Shown here piece after piece: positions 17,703-25,422 of a DNA stretch of 64,000 nt. The notes beneath the pieces are model-generated. The model ran no database searches. It was not told where the DNA came from and saw only the letters and a program-made list of their open reading frames with translations. A program made the translations under genes and the position numbers. Source of the DNA: Streptomyces sp. NRRL F-5135 (GTDB lineage: Bacteria; Actinomycetota; Actinomycetes; Streptomycetales; Streptomycetaceae); assembly GCF_000719775.1 (NCBI RefSeq), contig NZ_JOHR01000001.1, positions 124,001 to 188,000 of the forward strand, in the 5' to 3' direction. Positions within the stretch are counted from its first letter, which is position 1. Every line of letters starts with the position of its first letter.

Positions 17703-17725
17703 GCGGCCCCGGTCACCGGGGCCGC
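17703..17725. terminator. Perfect 10 bp hairpin whose loop is the UBP gene stop codon
   Basis: The ten bases at 17703-17712 pair fully with 17716-17725. The 3-base loop (17713-17715) is the stop codon of the minus-strand UBP zinc-finger gene. Confidence 0.55.
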
Positions 17726-18030
17726 TCCGGGGGCACCCCTTCGACCTCGAAGACGACCTCGTCCTCGTAACACCACCACCAGCCCTCGCCGGGCTCGTAG
17801 GAACGGATGAGCGGGTGCCCCGTCGCCCCGTAGTGGGCCGTCGCGTGCTTGTTCTTGGACGAGTCGCAGCAGCCGACGTGCCCGCAGGTCTGGCACTCGC
17901 GCAGGTGCACCCAGGTGTCCCCCAGCGCCACACACTCCGGGCAGCTGTCCTGGCTGTCCGGGGTCACCTGCTCGACATCCGCCAGGTGGCCGCAGATCAG
18001 CCCGGTCATGGGCACTTCGTCCTTCGCCAT
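17713..18030 (-). CDS. UBP-type zinc finger protein
   Basis: This encodes 105 residues consisting of a single ZnF-UBP domain. Zinc ligands are arranged as in the family: C13 in ICGH, CPEC, then RECQTCGHVGCCDSS, followed by HATAHYGATGHPLIRSYEPGE. In eukaryotes this fold binds the ubiquitin C-terminus; bacteria of this genus lack ubiquitin, so here it probably binds another C-terminal peptide or acts as a structural unit. Start at ATG 18030; an internal ATG at 18009 (MTGLICGH) is also possible. The stop codon sits in the loop of a perfect hairpin. Confidence 0.88.
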   Translation of the reverse strand: MAKDEVPMTGLICGHLADVEQVTPDSQDSCPECVALGDTWVHLRECQTCGHVGCCDSSKNKHATAHYGATGHPLIRSYEPGEGWWWCYEDEVVFEVEGVPPERPR

Positions 18031-18154
18031 GTCGCCGCCGCCCGTCCGACCGCACCGGTCCTGTCGAGTCAGTCGCCCTCTCACCGTACGACCGCGCCTC
18101 CGGCACCGCCAGCAGAGCGCGAGCCGAACGGGTGAGCGACTGGACGGGGGAGTC

Positions 18155-18183
18155 TTGACAGTCTCTTCACAAGGGAGAACCCT
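18155..18183 (+). promoter_or_regulatory. Candidate promoter of the lipoprotein gene
   Basis: A perfect TTGACA (18155-18160) is followed after 17 bp by AACCCT, a poor -10. It lies 50 bp upstream of the GTG at 18233. Confidence 0.25.
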
Positions 18184-18232
18184 GGGCATTCGACGCAAGA
18201 CCGGCGTCGGCGGGGGATCGGGGGGCAGCAGG

Positions 18233-19189
18233 GTGAGAAGAGCGTGTGCGCGTACGTCCGGGAAGGTCACCGCGCTGGGGGCCGTCGCGGTGCTCGTACT
18301 GTCACTCGCGGCGTGCGACGCGGCGGGTACCGGCGGTGACGGGACGGGCGACGCGTCGTCCGCCTCGCCCTCGTCCTCGCCGAGCCCGACGCCGACCGTC
18401 GACCCCGCCGCCTACCGGCAGGCGCTCGACACCGCGCTGAGCCCGCTCGACAGCTCCCTGCGCGCGGTGGACCGGGCGCGTGAGGGCGGCGCGCTGAACG
18501 AGGCGCTCGGCCGGGCCTCCGCCGCGGCCACGGACGCCGCCACCGCGCTGGAGACGGCCCGGACCCCCGATGACGCGGTGGTCGAGAACACCGGCCTCGC
18601 CTCGTCCCTGCGCGACCTGAGCCGGAGCCTGGACGACGCGCGGGCCGACCGCGGCCGCTGCGCCACCTCACCGCGTGTCGAGCTGGGCGGGGCCGGGAGC
18701 CTGACGAGCGTGCGGGACGTCGGCGCCCGGCTCGAGGCGCTGGGCTACCCCGTCCACCTCACACTCCCCCGCACCGAGAAGCCGAAGCACCGCAGGCTCG
18801 GCAACGGGACCATGGTCAAGGACAGCCGGCGGAGCGGCCTGGGCAGGCTCACCATCGACAACGGCACCTCGTCGGACGCCGTGGTGTCGCTGACGCGCGG
18901 GAAGAAGCCCGCCTTCACCGTGTACGTCCGCAAGGGCACGAGTGCCACGGTGCGCCGGGTCGAGGACGGCTCGTACACGGTGTACTTCACCTCGGGCGAG
19001 GACTGGAACGCGGCGAAGAAGTCCTTCACGCGGGAGTGCAGCTTCCAGAAGTTCGACGACGAGGCGGGGTTCAGGACCGTCTCGGTCACCGGCGGCACGC
19101 AGTACACCGTCCTGACCTTCTCGCTGGCCAAGACCGTCGGTGGCAACGCCACGACGACCGAGGTACCGGCGGACGAGTTCCCCTCCTGA
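18233..19189 (+). CDS. Putative lipoprotein of unknown function
   Basis: This encodes 318 residues. A lipoprotein signal peptide (residues 1-25) ends in the lipobox LSLAAC, so the mature protein should be anchored by Cys to the outer face of the membrane. A Ser/Thr/Pro-rich linker follows, then a helical segment (about 65-140, YRQALDTALSPLDSSLRAVD). The C-terminal half is beta-rich (LTIDNGTSSDAVVSLTRGKK and TVYVRKGTSATVRRVEDGSY), resembling Streptomyces proteins of unassigned role. The GTG at 18233 begins the basic n-region (VRRACARTSGK); the frame continues upstream without a better start. Confidence 0.75.
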   Translation: MRRACARTSGKVTALGAVAVLVLSLAACDAAGTGGDGTGDASSASPSSSPSPTPTVDPAAYRQALDTALSPLDSSLRAVDRAREGGALNEALGRASAAATDAATALETARTPDDAVVENTGLASSLRDLSRSLDDARADRGRCATSPRVELGGAGSLTSVRDVGARLEALGYPVHLTLPRTEKPKHRRLGNGTMVKDSRRSGLGRLTIDNGTSSDAVVSLTRGKKPAFTVYVRKGTSATVRRVEDGSYTVYFTSGEDWNAAKKSFTRECSFQKFDDEAGFRTVSVTGGTQYTVLTFSLAKTVGGNATTTEVPADEFPS

Positions 19190-19217
19190 GAACGGCGGCT
19201 ACGACGGGCAGCTCCCC

Positions 19218-19295
19218 CGGCGCGAAGGGGCGGCCCGGCGCGAAAGGGCGGCCCGGCGCGAAGGGGCGGCCCGGCGCGAAGGGGCGGCCCGGCGC
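19218..19295. repeat. 18 bp tandem repeat, four copies plus 6 bp
   Basis: The unit CGGCGCGAAGGGGCGGCC starts at 19218, 19236, 19254 and 19272, with one substitution in copy two, followed by a 6 bp partial copy. It sits just after the lipoprotein gene in a convergent spacer. Confidence 0.9.
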
Positions 19296-19300
19296 TCCAC

Positions 19301-19326
19301 ACGCGGACGGGTCCGGCCGTCCGCGT
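19301..19326. terminator. Perfect 10 bp bidirectional hairpin
   Basis: ACGCGGACGG (19301-19310) pairs fully with CCGTCCGCGT (19317-19326) across a 6-base loop, between the convergent lipoprotein and MerR genes. Confidence 0.55.
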
Positions 19327-19343
19327 ACCCGCGAACGGGCTCG

Positions 19344-19748
19344 TCAGCCGCGGCCCCGCGCGACCAGCTCACGCAGTGTGGCGGTGAACTCCTCGGTACG
19401 CCGCAGCTGGTCCCGCAGGTCCGCGATCCGGTCCGCCATCGCCTGTTCGAACGCGCCGACGCGGGCCAGCGCCTCGGCGCGTTCGGCCGCGGGCACCGGC
19501 CGGCGGCCCTCGAGCCGCTCGGTCGCGGCGAGCAGTTCGCGCATCGCCTCCGGGGTGAACCCGAGCGGCAGCATGCGCCGGATCAGCAGGAGCCGGGCCA
19601 CGTCCGACTCGGTGTAGAGGCGGAATCCGCCCTGGGAGCGTGCGGAGGGGGCGACGAGCCCGGTCTCCTCGTACTGCCGGATGGTGCGCAGCGGGAGGTC
19701 GGTGCGTGCGGCCACCTCGGCGAGGCGCATGCTGCGTTCGTAGTTCAC
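19344..19748 (-). CDS. MerR-family transcriptional regulator
   Basis: This encodes 134 residues. An N-terminal MerR winged helix (about 7-75) contains RLAEVAARTDLPLRTIRQYE and GGFRLYTESDVARLLLIRRM. A coiled-coil dimerisation helix follows to the end. The usual effector-binding Cys or long C-terminal domain is absent, so the ligand is unclear. The longest frame starts at GTG 19748; ATG 19730 (MRLAEVA) would also give a complete HTH. Its divergent neighbour across 268 bp is the PHP-domain gene, which may be its target. Confidence 0.85.
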   Translation of the reverse strand: MNYERSMRLAEVAARTDLPLRTIRQYEETGLVAPSARSQGGFRLYTESDVARLLLIRRMLPLGFTPEAMRELLAATERLEGRRPVPAAERAEALARVGAFEQAMADRIADLRDQLRRTEEFTATLRELVARGRG

Positions 19749-20016
19749 GTCGGGACCCCGACCTTTCCGCTCCGTGTGCGATCCGTTCCGTCCCCCAGAC
19801 GTTTACGGGAGGGGCACCCACAGCCGGGTGCGCCACGCCGTGCCGGTGCCGAAAAGCCGTTCGCCCGAGGCCCGGCCGGGTGGGCGGCGTACGGGCCACT
19901 CGGTGTGCGCCGGTACCGCAGCGCACACGAGCCGTACGGCCGCCCGTCATCGCACTGTCACCCGCTCGCCCCAGCATGTGTCCCGCTGTCACCACAGGCA
20001 TCGGCGAGGAGCAGGC

Positions 20017-21774
20017 ATGGGCCACGGCCATCACCACCCGCACGACCACCGGCACGACCACTCGCACGGCACGCCGTCCGCCGAAGGGCCGCTGCCCCCG
20101 GCGCTCGACGTCGACGTGCCGGACAGCGAACTGTCACCCTCTCAGCTGTCCCGCCGCTCGATGCTGCGCCGGGCCGGTCTGCTCGGCGCCGGTCTCGCCG
20201 GCGCGGGTGCCCTCGGCGGCACGACCCCGGCCGCCGCGCTGCCGAACGACACGAACGCCACGAACGGCCCCCAGGGCTCCGACGCCCGGACCCGGGGCAG
20301 CGGACACGGCGGCAGCGGCAACGGTTTCCTCTGGCTGGCCGGCGACCACCACATCCACACGCAGTACAGCAGTGACGGCAAGTACCGCGTCATCGACCAG
20401 GTGCGGCAGGGCGCCCGGCACGGTCTCGACTGGATGGTCATCACCGACCACGGCAGCGCCACCCACGCCAGAATCGGTGTCGACAAGGTCAACCCCGACA
20501 TCAAGGACGCCCGCGCGGCCCACCGGGACCAGCTCGTCTTCCAGGGCCTGGAGTGGAACATCCCGGGCGCCGAGCACGCCACCGTGTTCGTGCACCCCGG
20601 CCGCGACGAGGTGGAGGTGCTGAAGCGGTTCGAGACCGACTACGACGGCAGCCTGCACCCGAGCCCGTCCCCTTCCGTCAACGAGGCACTGGCCGTCTCG
20701 GGCCTGCGCTTCCTCGCGGAGCAGGTCCGCCGCCGCAAGGTCGACGACGCCCTGATGCTCGCCAACCACCCGGCCCGGCAGGGCATCGACTCGCCCCACG
20801 AGATCCGCGACTGGCGCGACGCCACCTCGGCCGCCCACCCGATCGCCGTCGGCATGGAGGGCGCGCCGGGCCACCAGGCGGCCGGCCTGCCGAGTCCGAA
20901 GGGCCCGGGCGGGGCGCGCGGTCTGTACGGGAACGGCCCCGGCGCCAATTCCTTCCCCGGTTACCCCGCCGAGAGCTACCGGACCTGGGGCGGCTTCGAC
21001 TGGATGACCGCGACCGTCGGCGGCCTGTGGGACAGCCTCCTGGCCGAGGGCAAGCCCTGGTGGATCACCGCCAACTCCGACTCGCACCAGGTCTACGCCG
21101 AGCCGTCCGTGCGCGGGCAGGACGACGACTTCGCGGGCCACGGCAAGCATGCCGACCCCGTCTACGGCAGCGGCCTCGACCTCACGCAGAACGACTACTG
21201 GCCGGGCCACTACAGCCGTACGCACGTGGGCGCCGCGCGGTTCTCGTACGCGGCCGTCATGGACGGCATGCGGGCGGGCCGGATCTGGGTCGACCACGGC
21301 GGTCTGATCAGCGGCCTGGACGCCCGCCTCAAGGGCGGCGGACGCTGGGCGACCCTGGGTGGTGCCCTGCACGTCAAGCGCGGTACGGACGTCGAGCTGA
21401 GCATCGAGATCGCGCTGGCGAACGGCCCCAACTGGGCGCAGTTCGTCCCCACGCTGGCCCGGGTCGACGTGATCCGGGGCCAGGTGACCGGCCCGGTCGC
21501 GGACCGGGACACCTTCACCGCGCCGACGGCCAAGGTCGCCACGTCCTTCGAGGTCGGCAAGTCCACGGGCACCGTGCGGCTGACGTACCGGCTGGGCCGG
21601 ATAGCGGAGCCCCAGTACGTACGGCTGCGCGGCACGGACGGCAAGCGCACGGCGGTCGGCCTGCGGGGCGCGGCGGTGGACCCGGCGGGTCCCGCGGGCG
21701 ACGTCAGGGGCGACGCCGACCCGTGGCAGGACCTGTGGTTCTACTCCAACCCGATCTGGGTGCTCCCGGCCTGA
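20017..21774 (+). CDS. Tat-exported PHP-domain metal-dependent hydrolase
   Basis: This encodes 585 residues. The N-terminal 20 residues are strikingly His-rich (HGHHHPHDHRHDHSHG). They are followed by a twin-arginine signal at about 45-70 (SRRSMLRRAGLLGAGLAGAG), so the protein should fold and load metal before export. The PHP catalytic core shows DHHIHTQYSSDG, VITDHGS, LEWN, ANHPARQG and NSDSH, supplying the His/Asp/Glu ligands of a multinuclear metal site. The C-terminal 150 residues form a beta-rich domain. Relatives are secreted phosphoesterases of unknown substrate. The ATG at 20017 has GAGGAG nearby; the frame is open further upstream but without a credible start. Confidence 0.85.
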   Translation: MGHGHHHPHDHRHDHSHGTPSAEGPLPPALDVDVPDSELSPSQLSRRSMLRRAGLLGAGLAGAGALGGTTPAAALPNDTNATNGPQGSDARTRGSGHGGSGNGFLWLAGDHHIHTQYSSDGKYRVIDQVRQGARHGLDWMVITDHGSATHARIGVDKVNPDIKDARAAHRDQLVFQGLEWNIPGAEHATVFVHPGRDEVEVLKRFETDYDGSLHPSPSPSVNEALAVSGLRFLAEQVRRRKVDDALMLANHPARQGIDSPHEIRDWRDATSAAHPIAVGMEGAPGHQAAGLPSPKGPGGARGLYGNGPGANSFPGYPAESYRTWGGFDWMTATVGGLWDSLLAEGKPWWITANSDSHQVYAEPSVRGQDDDFAGHGKHADPVYGSGLDLTQNDYWPGHYSRTHVGAARFSYAAVMDGMRAGRIWVDHGGLISGLDARLKGGGRWATLGGALHVKRGTDVELSIEIALANGPNWAQFVPTLARVDVIRGQVTGPVADRDTFTAPTAKVATSFEVGKSTGTVRLTYRLGRIAEPQYVRLRGTDGKRTAVGLRGAAVDPAGPAGDVRGDADPWQDLWFYSNPIWVLPA

Positions 21775-21869
21775 CCGGCCGGCTCCCGCGGGCTCGCGCG
21801 GCCCTGCCCTGTCCGACCCCTGCGGCAGACTGGGGGGCGCGCGGCCCGGCGACAGGGCGGCGCGGCGCC

Positions 21870-21899
21870 GGGGCGGCCGGCGGCGGGGCGGCCGGCGGC
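21870..21899. repeat. 15 bp tandem repeat, two copies
   Basis: GGGGCGGCCGGCGGC occurs at 21870 and 21885, in the spacer just upstream of the hypothetical gene at 21922. Confidence 0.8.
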
Positions 21900-21921
21900 G
21901 GACGGCGGGCGGGGAGGCGAC

Positions 21922-22431
21922 ATGGCGGACGACGGGGGAACCGGGCACCGGGGCGGCTTCGAGCCGGCCACCGGGGACGGTCCGGTGCCCGGCCGGACGC
22001 CCGGGGAACGGGCGGCGGAAGTGCGTGTCGCGTTCGAGGGCCTGGTGCAGATCCGCCGGCTGACCCACACCGGCGCCGGTGACCCGGCGTCCGTTCCGGC
22101 GCCGTGGGAGCGGCAGCGGCCGGTGCGGGCCGTCGCGCTCGTGCTGGAGGCGGCGGGCCTGGCGCCCTCGGCGGTGGACGCCGAGGGGCGGCGGACCGCC
22201 ACGGGGTACCGCGTGAGCGCCGGTGAACGGCCCGCGAGCGTACGGGTGGAGTGGCTCGGCCCGCCGGGCGGCGGCGCCGCGGCCGACGAGGAGCGGGCCC
22301 TCGGCGAGTGCGCGGCGGCGCTGGCGCCGCTCGGCTGGGAGGCGTTGCTCTACCGGGGCCCGCGCCGCCGGCGCTTCCTGGAGGCGGAGCCGGAGCGCGA
22401 AGCCCGGCGTCAGGGCGTGTTGCGAAAGTAG
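21922..22431 (+). CDS. Hypothetical protein; 3' end formed by an inserted element
   Basis: This encodes 169 residues, soluble, with a disordered Gly/Pro start and a mixed fold from about 30 on (ERAAEVRVAFEGLVQIRRLT, PVRAVALVLEAAGL). I do not recognise the family. The ATG at 21922 follows GGGGAGG. The last codons (GVLRK and stop) lie inside the left terminal inverted repeat of a MITE-like element. The native C-terminus has therefore probably been replaced by a short element-encoded tail. Confidence 0.65.
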   Translation: MADDGGTGHRGGFEPATGDGPVPGRTPGERAAEVRVAFEGLVQIRRLTHTGAGDPASVPAPWERQRPVRAVALVLEAAGLAPSAVDAEGRRTATGYRVSAGERPASVRVEWLGPPGGGAAADEERALGECAAALAPLGWEALLYRGPRRRRFLEAEPEREARRQGVLRK

Positions 22432-22594
22432 CGCCGTCCGCCCGCGGGGCGGGGCCGGCGGCGTCTGGTGCGTGCGATCGCAAGGCGGAGGATCGGCGTC
22501 GTCGATGGACTGGACGTACTTGGACGACTCCGACAACGCAGCGAGCGTGCGTGCCAGGCGTCGCCGGCCAGGCGGGACTTTCGCAACACGCCCT
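22412..22594. mobile_element. 183 bp MITE-like element with perfect 18 bp terminal inverted repeats
   Basis: The left end AGGGCGTGTTGCGAAAGT (22412-22429) is the exact reverse complement of the right end (22577-22594). The interior has no coding capacity. The ends resemble termini of IS5-like elements that I remember from Streptomyces, so it is probably a non-autonomous derivative. No clear target-site duplication is visible. It sits across the 3' end of the preceding gene and in the convergent spacer before the GH16 gene. Confidence 0.75.
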
Positions 22595-22747
22595 AGGTCC
22601 GTCTTCGAGAGAGGCCCCTGCTCGGCACGCCTCCCGCCGCGCGTCCTCGCCCACCGGGAGGCGGAAGCGGCGAGGGCGGGGCGGGAGGGGACGAGGAGGA
22701 CACGTCGGGGCGCGGAAGGGACCCGCGGCCCCGTGCCGACGGCGTCG

Positions 22748-24028
22748 TCAGCCGTTGAACGTCCACTTCTGGTTCGGCGTACCGGCGCAGGTCCAGATCT
22801 GCAGCCGGGTGCCGTCCGCGGAGCTGTTCCCGGTCGCGTCCATGCACTTGTCGGCCTTGATGTTCACGATGTCGCGAGCCGCGGGCAGCGCCCATCTCTG
22901 GCTGGCCGCTCCGACACAGTCCCACAGGTGGAGCTGCGTGCCGTCGCCGGTGCCTCCGTCCCGCACGTCCAGGCACTTCCCGAGCGCCCGGAGCGTTCCG
23001 TCGGACGCCGCGGTCCACCGCTGGGCGGCGTTGCCGTTGCAGTCGTGGAGCTGGATGGGCGTGCCGTTGGCGGTGCCGGCACCCGCGACGTCCACGCACT
23101 TGCCGCCGATTCCGGTGATGGTGCCGGTCCTGCCGCCGGTGCCGCCGTCGAGCGTGCTGACGCGCACGTAGTCGACGACGAGTTGGGTCGGGAAGCTGGT
23201 GCTGCCGTCGGGGTCGCCGGGCCAGTAGCCGCCGACGGCGAGGTTCAGGATGAGGAAGAAGGGCTTGTTGAACACCCAGCTGCGGCCGCCGAGATCGGCC
23301 GGGGTGCGCCGCTGGTAGACATTGCCGTCGACGGACCAGGTGATGGCCTCGGGCGACCAGTCGATCGCGAAGGTGTGGAAGGCGTCGGCGAACGCCTGGC
23401 CGCCGGGCAGCGTGTAGCCGGCTCCGATGCCGCCCGAGCCGGAGTAGCCGGGGCCGTGGATGGTCCCGTGGACGGTGCCGGGTTCGAAGCCGACGTTCTC
23501 CATGATGTCGATCTCGCCGCTGTTCGGCCAGCCGACCTGACCGATGTCGCTGCCGAGCATCCAGAACGCGGGCCACATGCCCTGGCCGCGCGGGACCTTC
23601 ATCCGGGCCTCGACATGACCGTAGGTCGAGGTGAACTTGCCGGAGGTGTTGAGCCGCGCGGAGGTGTACTCGCACCGGCCGTACCAGCACTGGTAGTTGC
23701 CGGGGTTCTCCTTGCGCGCGGTGATGACCAGGTTGCCCCGGCCGTCGAGAGCGGCGTTGCTGTTGCCCGCCGTGTAGTACTGCCGCTCGTGGTTGTTGAC
23801 GTTGTCGCCGGTCTCGATCTGCCACTTGCCCCCGTCGACGGCGGCTCCGGCCGGGCCGTCGAAGTCGTCGGAGAACGTGACCGCCGCGGCGGCGGCCGGT
23901 ACCGCGGCGCTCCGCGCCTCGGGGCCGGGCGCCGCCACGGCCGGCGCGGCCACCGCGCCGGAACAGCACACCAGGGCGAGGGTGCACAGGGCCATTCTTC
24001 GGCCGAGGGACACCAGGGACGTTCGCAC
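22748..24028 (-). CDS. Secreted GH16 beta-glucanase with ricin-type lectin domain
   Basis: This encodes 426 residues. A Sec signal (1-33, cleavage after AVA) is followed by a GH16 jelly roll (about 50-295). Its catalytic motif E172-I-D174-I-M-E177 holds nucleophile, helper Asp and acid/base. The short Gly-rich linker GGTGGRTG leads to a C-terminal CBM13/ricin-B trefoil with three QxW repeats (QRW, QRW, QKW). The sequence around GHVEARMKVPRGQGMWPAFW points to a laminarinase-type endo-1,3-beta-glucanase acting on fungal or algal glucan outside the cell. The promoter region carries a TGGT/ACCA palindrome. ATG at 24028. Confidence 0.93.
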   Translation of the reverse strand: MRTSLVSLGRRMALCTLALVCCSGAVAAPAVAAPGPEARSAAVPAAAAAVTFSDDFDGPAGAAVDGGKWQIETGDNVNNHERQYYTAGNSNAALDGRGNLVITARKENPGNYQCWYGRCEYTSARLNTSGKFTSTYGHVEARMKVPRGQGMWPAFWMLGSDIGQVGWPNSGEIDIMENVGFEPGTVHGTIHGPGYSGSGGIGAGYTLPGGQAFADAFHTFAIDWSPEAITWSVDGNVYQRRTPADLGGRSWVFNKPFFLILNLAVGGYWPGDPDGSTSFPTQLVVDYVRVSTLDGGTGGRTGTITGIGGKCVDVAGAGTANGTPIQLHDCNGNAAQRWTAASDGTLRALGKCLDVRDGGTGDGTQLHLWDCVGAASQRWALPAARDIVNIKADKCMDATGNSSADGTRLQIWTCAGTPNQKWTFNG

Positions 24029-24097
24029 GGGTCATCACATCACTTCAGTGGGGGGCATGCGCATGACACACAGCTTGACGGTCGTTCGGGTGCCTCG

Positions 24098-24126
24098 ATT
24101 TAAGACAGGGCAGGGGCGGCCGTCAA
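24098..24126 (-). promoter_or_regulatory. Promoter of the GH16 gene
   Basis: On the minus strand TTGACG (24126-24121) and TTAAAT (24103-24098) are separated by 17 bp. The predicted transcript would have a leader of about 60 bases before ATG 24028. Confidence 0.55.
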
Positions 24127-24131
24127 GGAGC

Positions 24132-24143
24132 TGGTATGGACCA
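24132..24143. promoter_or_regulatory. TGGT/ACCA palindrome, possible DasR-type operator
   Basis: TGGTATGGACCA lies 5 bp upstream of the GH16 -35 box and matches TGGTCTAGACCA, the core of the DasR operator, at 10 of 12 positions. Confidence 0.4.
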
Positions 24144-24380
24144 AAGATGGCCGACCGCGCCACTCAAGACACCCCGGACGGACTCGAAACGTGAGCAAAC
24201 GGACGCCACTTCGGCGAGCCGATTCGTGATTGACCTGCACATGATCACCACGTCTCGTTCACACGGCGCCGTGCCGCGTGTGGAAGGCTCCCGCTGAACC
24301 GTTTCCTCACTCCCCAACCGCCTCGTCACCCCCGACCGCGCGCGCCCCGGCGGTCCCCACGGAGAGGACCCGCTTCCGCC

Positions 24381-25217
24381 ATGCCCGTTCGCCGACGCCC
24401 CGCCCACCGCGCGCTGCTCGCCCTCTGCGCAACCGCCGCCACGCTCACCACGACCGTGGCCGCGGCGCCCGCCTCCTCCTCCGACACACGCACCGCGGAA
24501 GCGGTGGCGGCCGCCCCGGAGGACGCCGCGTACGACGACACGTACTACGAGGGCGCGCTCGGCAAGTCCGGCGGCGCGCTCAAGGCCGCTCTGCACACGA
24601 TCGTCAAGGACCAGACCAAACTCTCCTACTCCCAGGTGTGGAACGCCCTCAAGGACACCGACGAGGACCCCGGCAACGCCTCGAACGTCACCCTGCTCTA
24701 CTCGGGCCAGTCCCGGTCCAAGTCCGCGAACGGCGGCAACACGGGCGACTGGAACCGCGAGCACGTCTGGGCCAAGTCGCACGGCGACTTCGGCACGGCG
24801 ACCGGCCCGGGCACCGACCTGCACCATCTGCGCCCCGAGGACGTCGGCGTCAACTCCGCCCGGGGCAACAAGGACTTCGACAACGGTGGCGGCCCGGTCT
24901 CCGGCGCCCCCGGCAGCTTCACGGACTCCGACTCCTTCGAGCCGCGGGACGCGGTGAAGGGCGATGTCGCGCGGATGATCCTCTACATGGCCGTACGGTA
25001 CGAGGGCGGCGACTCCTTCGCCGACCTGGAGCCCAACGAACGGGTCAACAACGGCTCCAGCCCGGCGATGGGCAAGCTGTCCGTACTCAAGCGGTGGAAC
25101 GACGAGGACCCGCCGGACTCCTTCGAGCGTCGCCGCAACGAGGTCATATTCGAGAAGTACCAGCACAACCGCAATCCGTTCGTCGACCACCCCGAGTGGG
25201 TCGAGTCCATCTGGTGA
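24381..25217 (+). CDS. Secreted endonuclease I family nuclease
   Basis: This encodes 278 residues. A Sec signal peptide (1-29) precedes an Endonuclease_1 domain of the beta-beta-alpha-metal fold. The catalytic region reads WNREHVWAKSHG, with TDLHHLRPED and NSARGNKDFD beyond it, the usual His and Asn metal site. The C-terminal segment NERVNNGSSPAMGKLSVL and RRNEVIFEKYQHNRNPFVDHPE is also diagnostic. It should cut DNA (and perhaps RNA) non-specifically outside the cell for nutrient salvage. It is divergent from the GH16 gene, sharing a 352 bp spacer. The ATG at 24381 is preceded by GGAGAGGA at about 13 bases. Confidence 0.9.
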   Translation: MPVRRRPAHRALLALCATAATLTTTVAAAPASSSDTRTAEAVAAAPEDAAYDDTYYEGALGKSGGALKAALHTIVKDQTKLSYSQVWNALKDTDEDPGNASNVTLLYSGQSRSKSANGGNTGDWNREHVWAKSHGDFGTATGPGTDLHHLRPEDVGVNSARGNKDFDNGGGPVSGAPGSFTDSDSFEPRDAVKGDVARMILYMAVRYEGGDSFADLEPNERVNNGSSPAMGKLSVLKRWNDEDPPDSFERRRNEVIFEKYQHNRNPFVDHPEWVESIW

Positions 25218-25275
25218 CGTCGCACCAACCTCCCGCCGGAACCCCGAGGCGGCAGAACTCGTCATTCCGGTGCGG

Positions 25276-25304
25276 TTGACGGCGCACGGCCTGTGGCATA
25301 TGAC
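25276..25304 (+). promoter_or_regulatory. Promoter of the PAS/SpoIIE phosphatase gene
   Basis: TTGACG (25276-25281), 17 bp spacer, then TATGAC (25299-25304). The implied leader is about 110 bases. Confidence 0.5.
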
Positions 25305-25422
25305 ACAAGCACCACCGGATCGAGTGTTGCCAAACTCCTTACGGCCCGCGTGCGCTTGTGCAACAGTCGGAACGGTCCATCACCCGGACAACGACAGTGC
25401 CGCGCCCCTATCGGAGTTCGAG

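Larger units (their letters stand above)
24029..24380. other. 352 bp divergent control region
   Basis: It holds the GH16 promoter and palindrome described separately. On the plus strand TTGACC at 24230-24235 could be a -35 for the nuclease gene, but no good -10 follows. The middle is AT-richer than average. Confidence 0.5.

Noticed and set aside
20134..22536. An 800-codon minus-strand frame opposite the PHP hydrolase
   Set aside because: Low-complexity Arg/Val-rich translation with no recognisable domains; the plus-strand protein has all PHP motifs.
22412..22594. A CRISPR-like or tRNA-like structure in the 183 bp element
   Set aside because: Only one inverted-repeat pair, no spacer array and no cloverleaf; a MITE-like element fits better.
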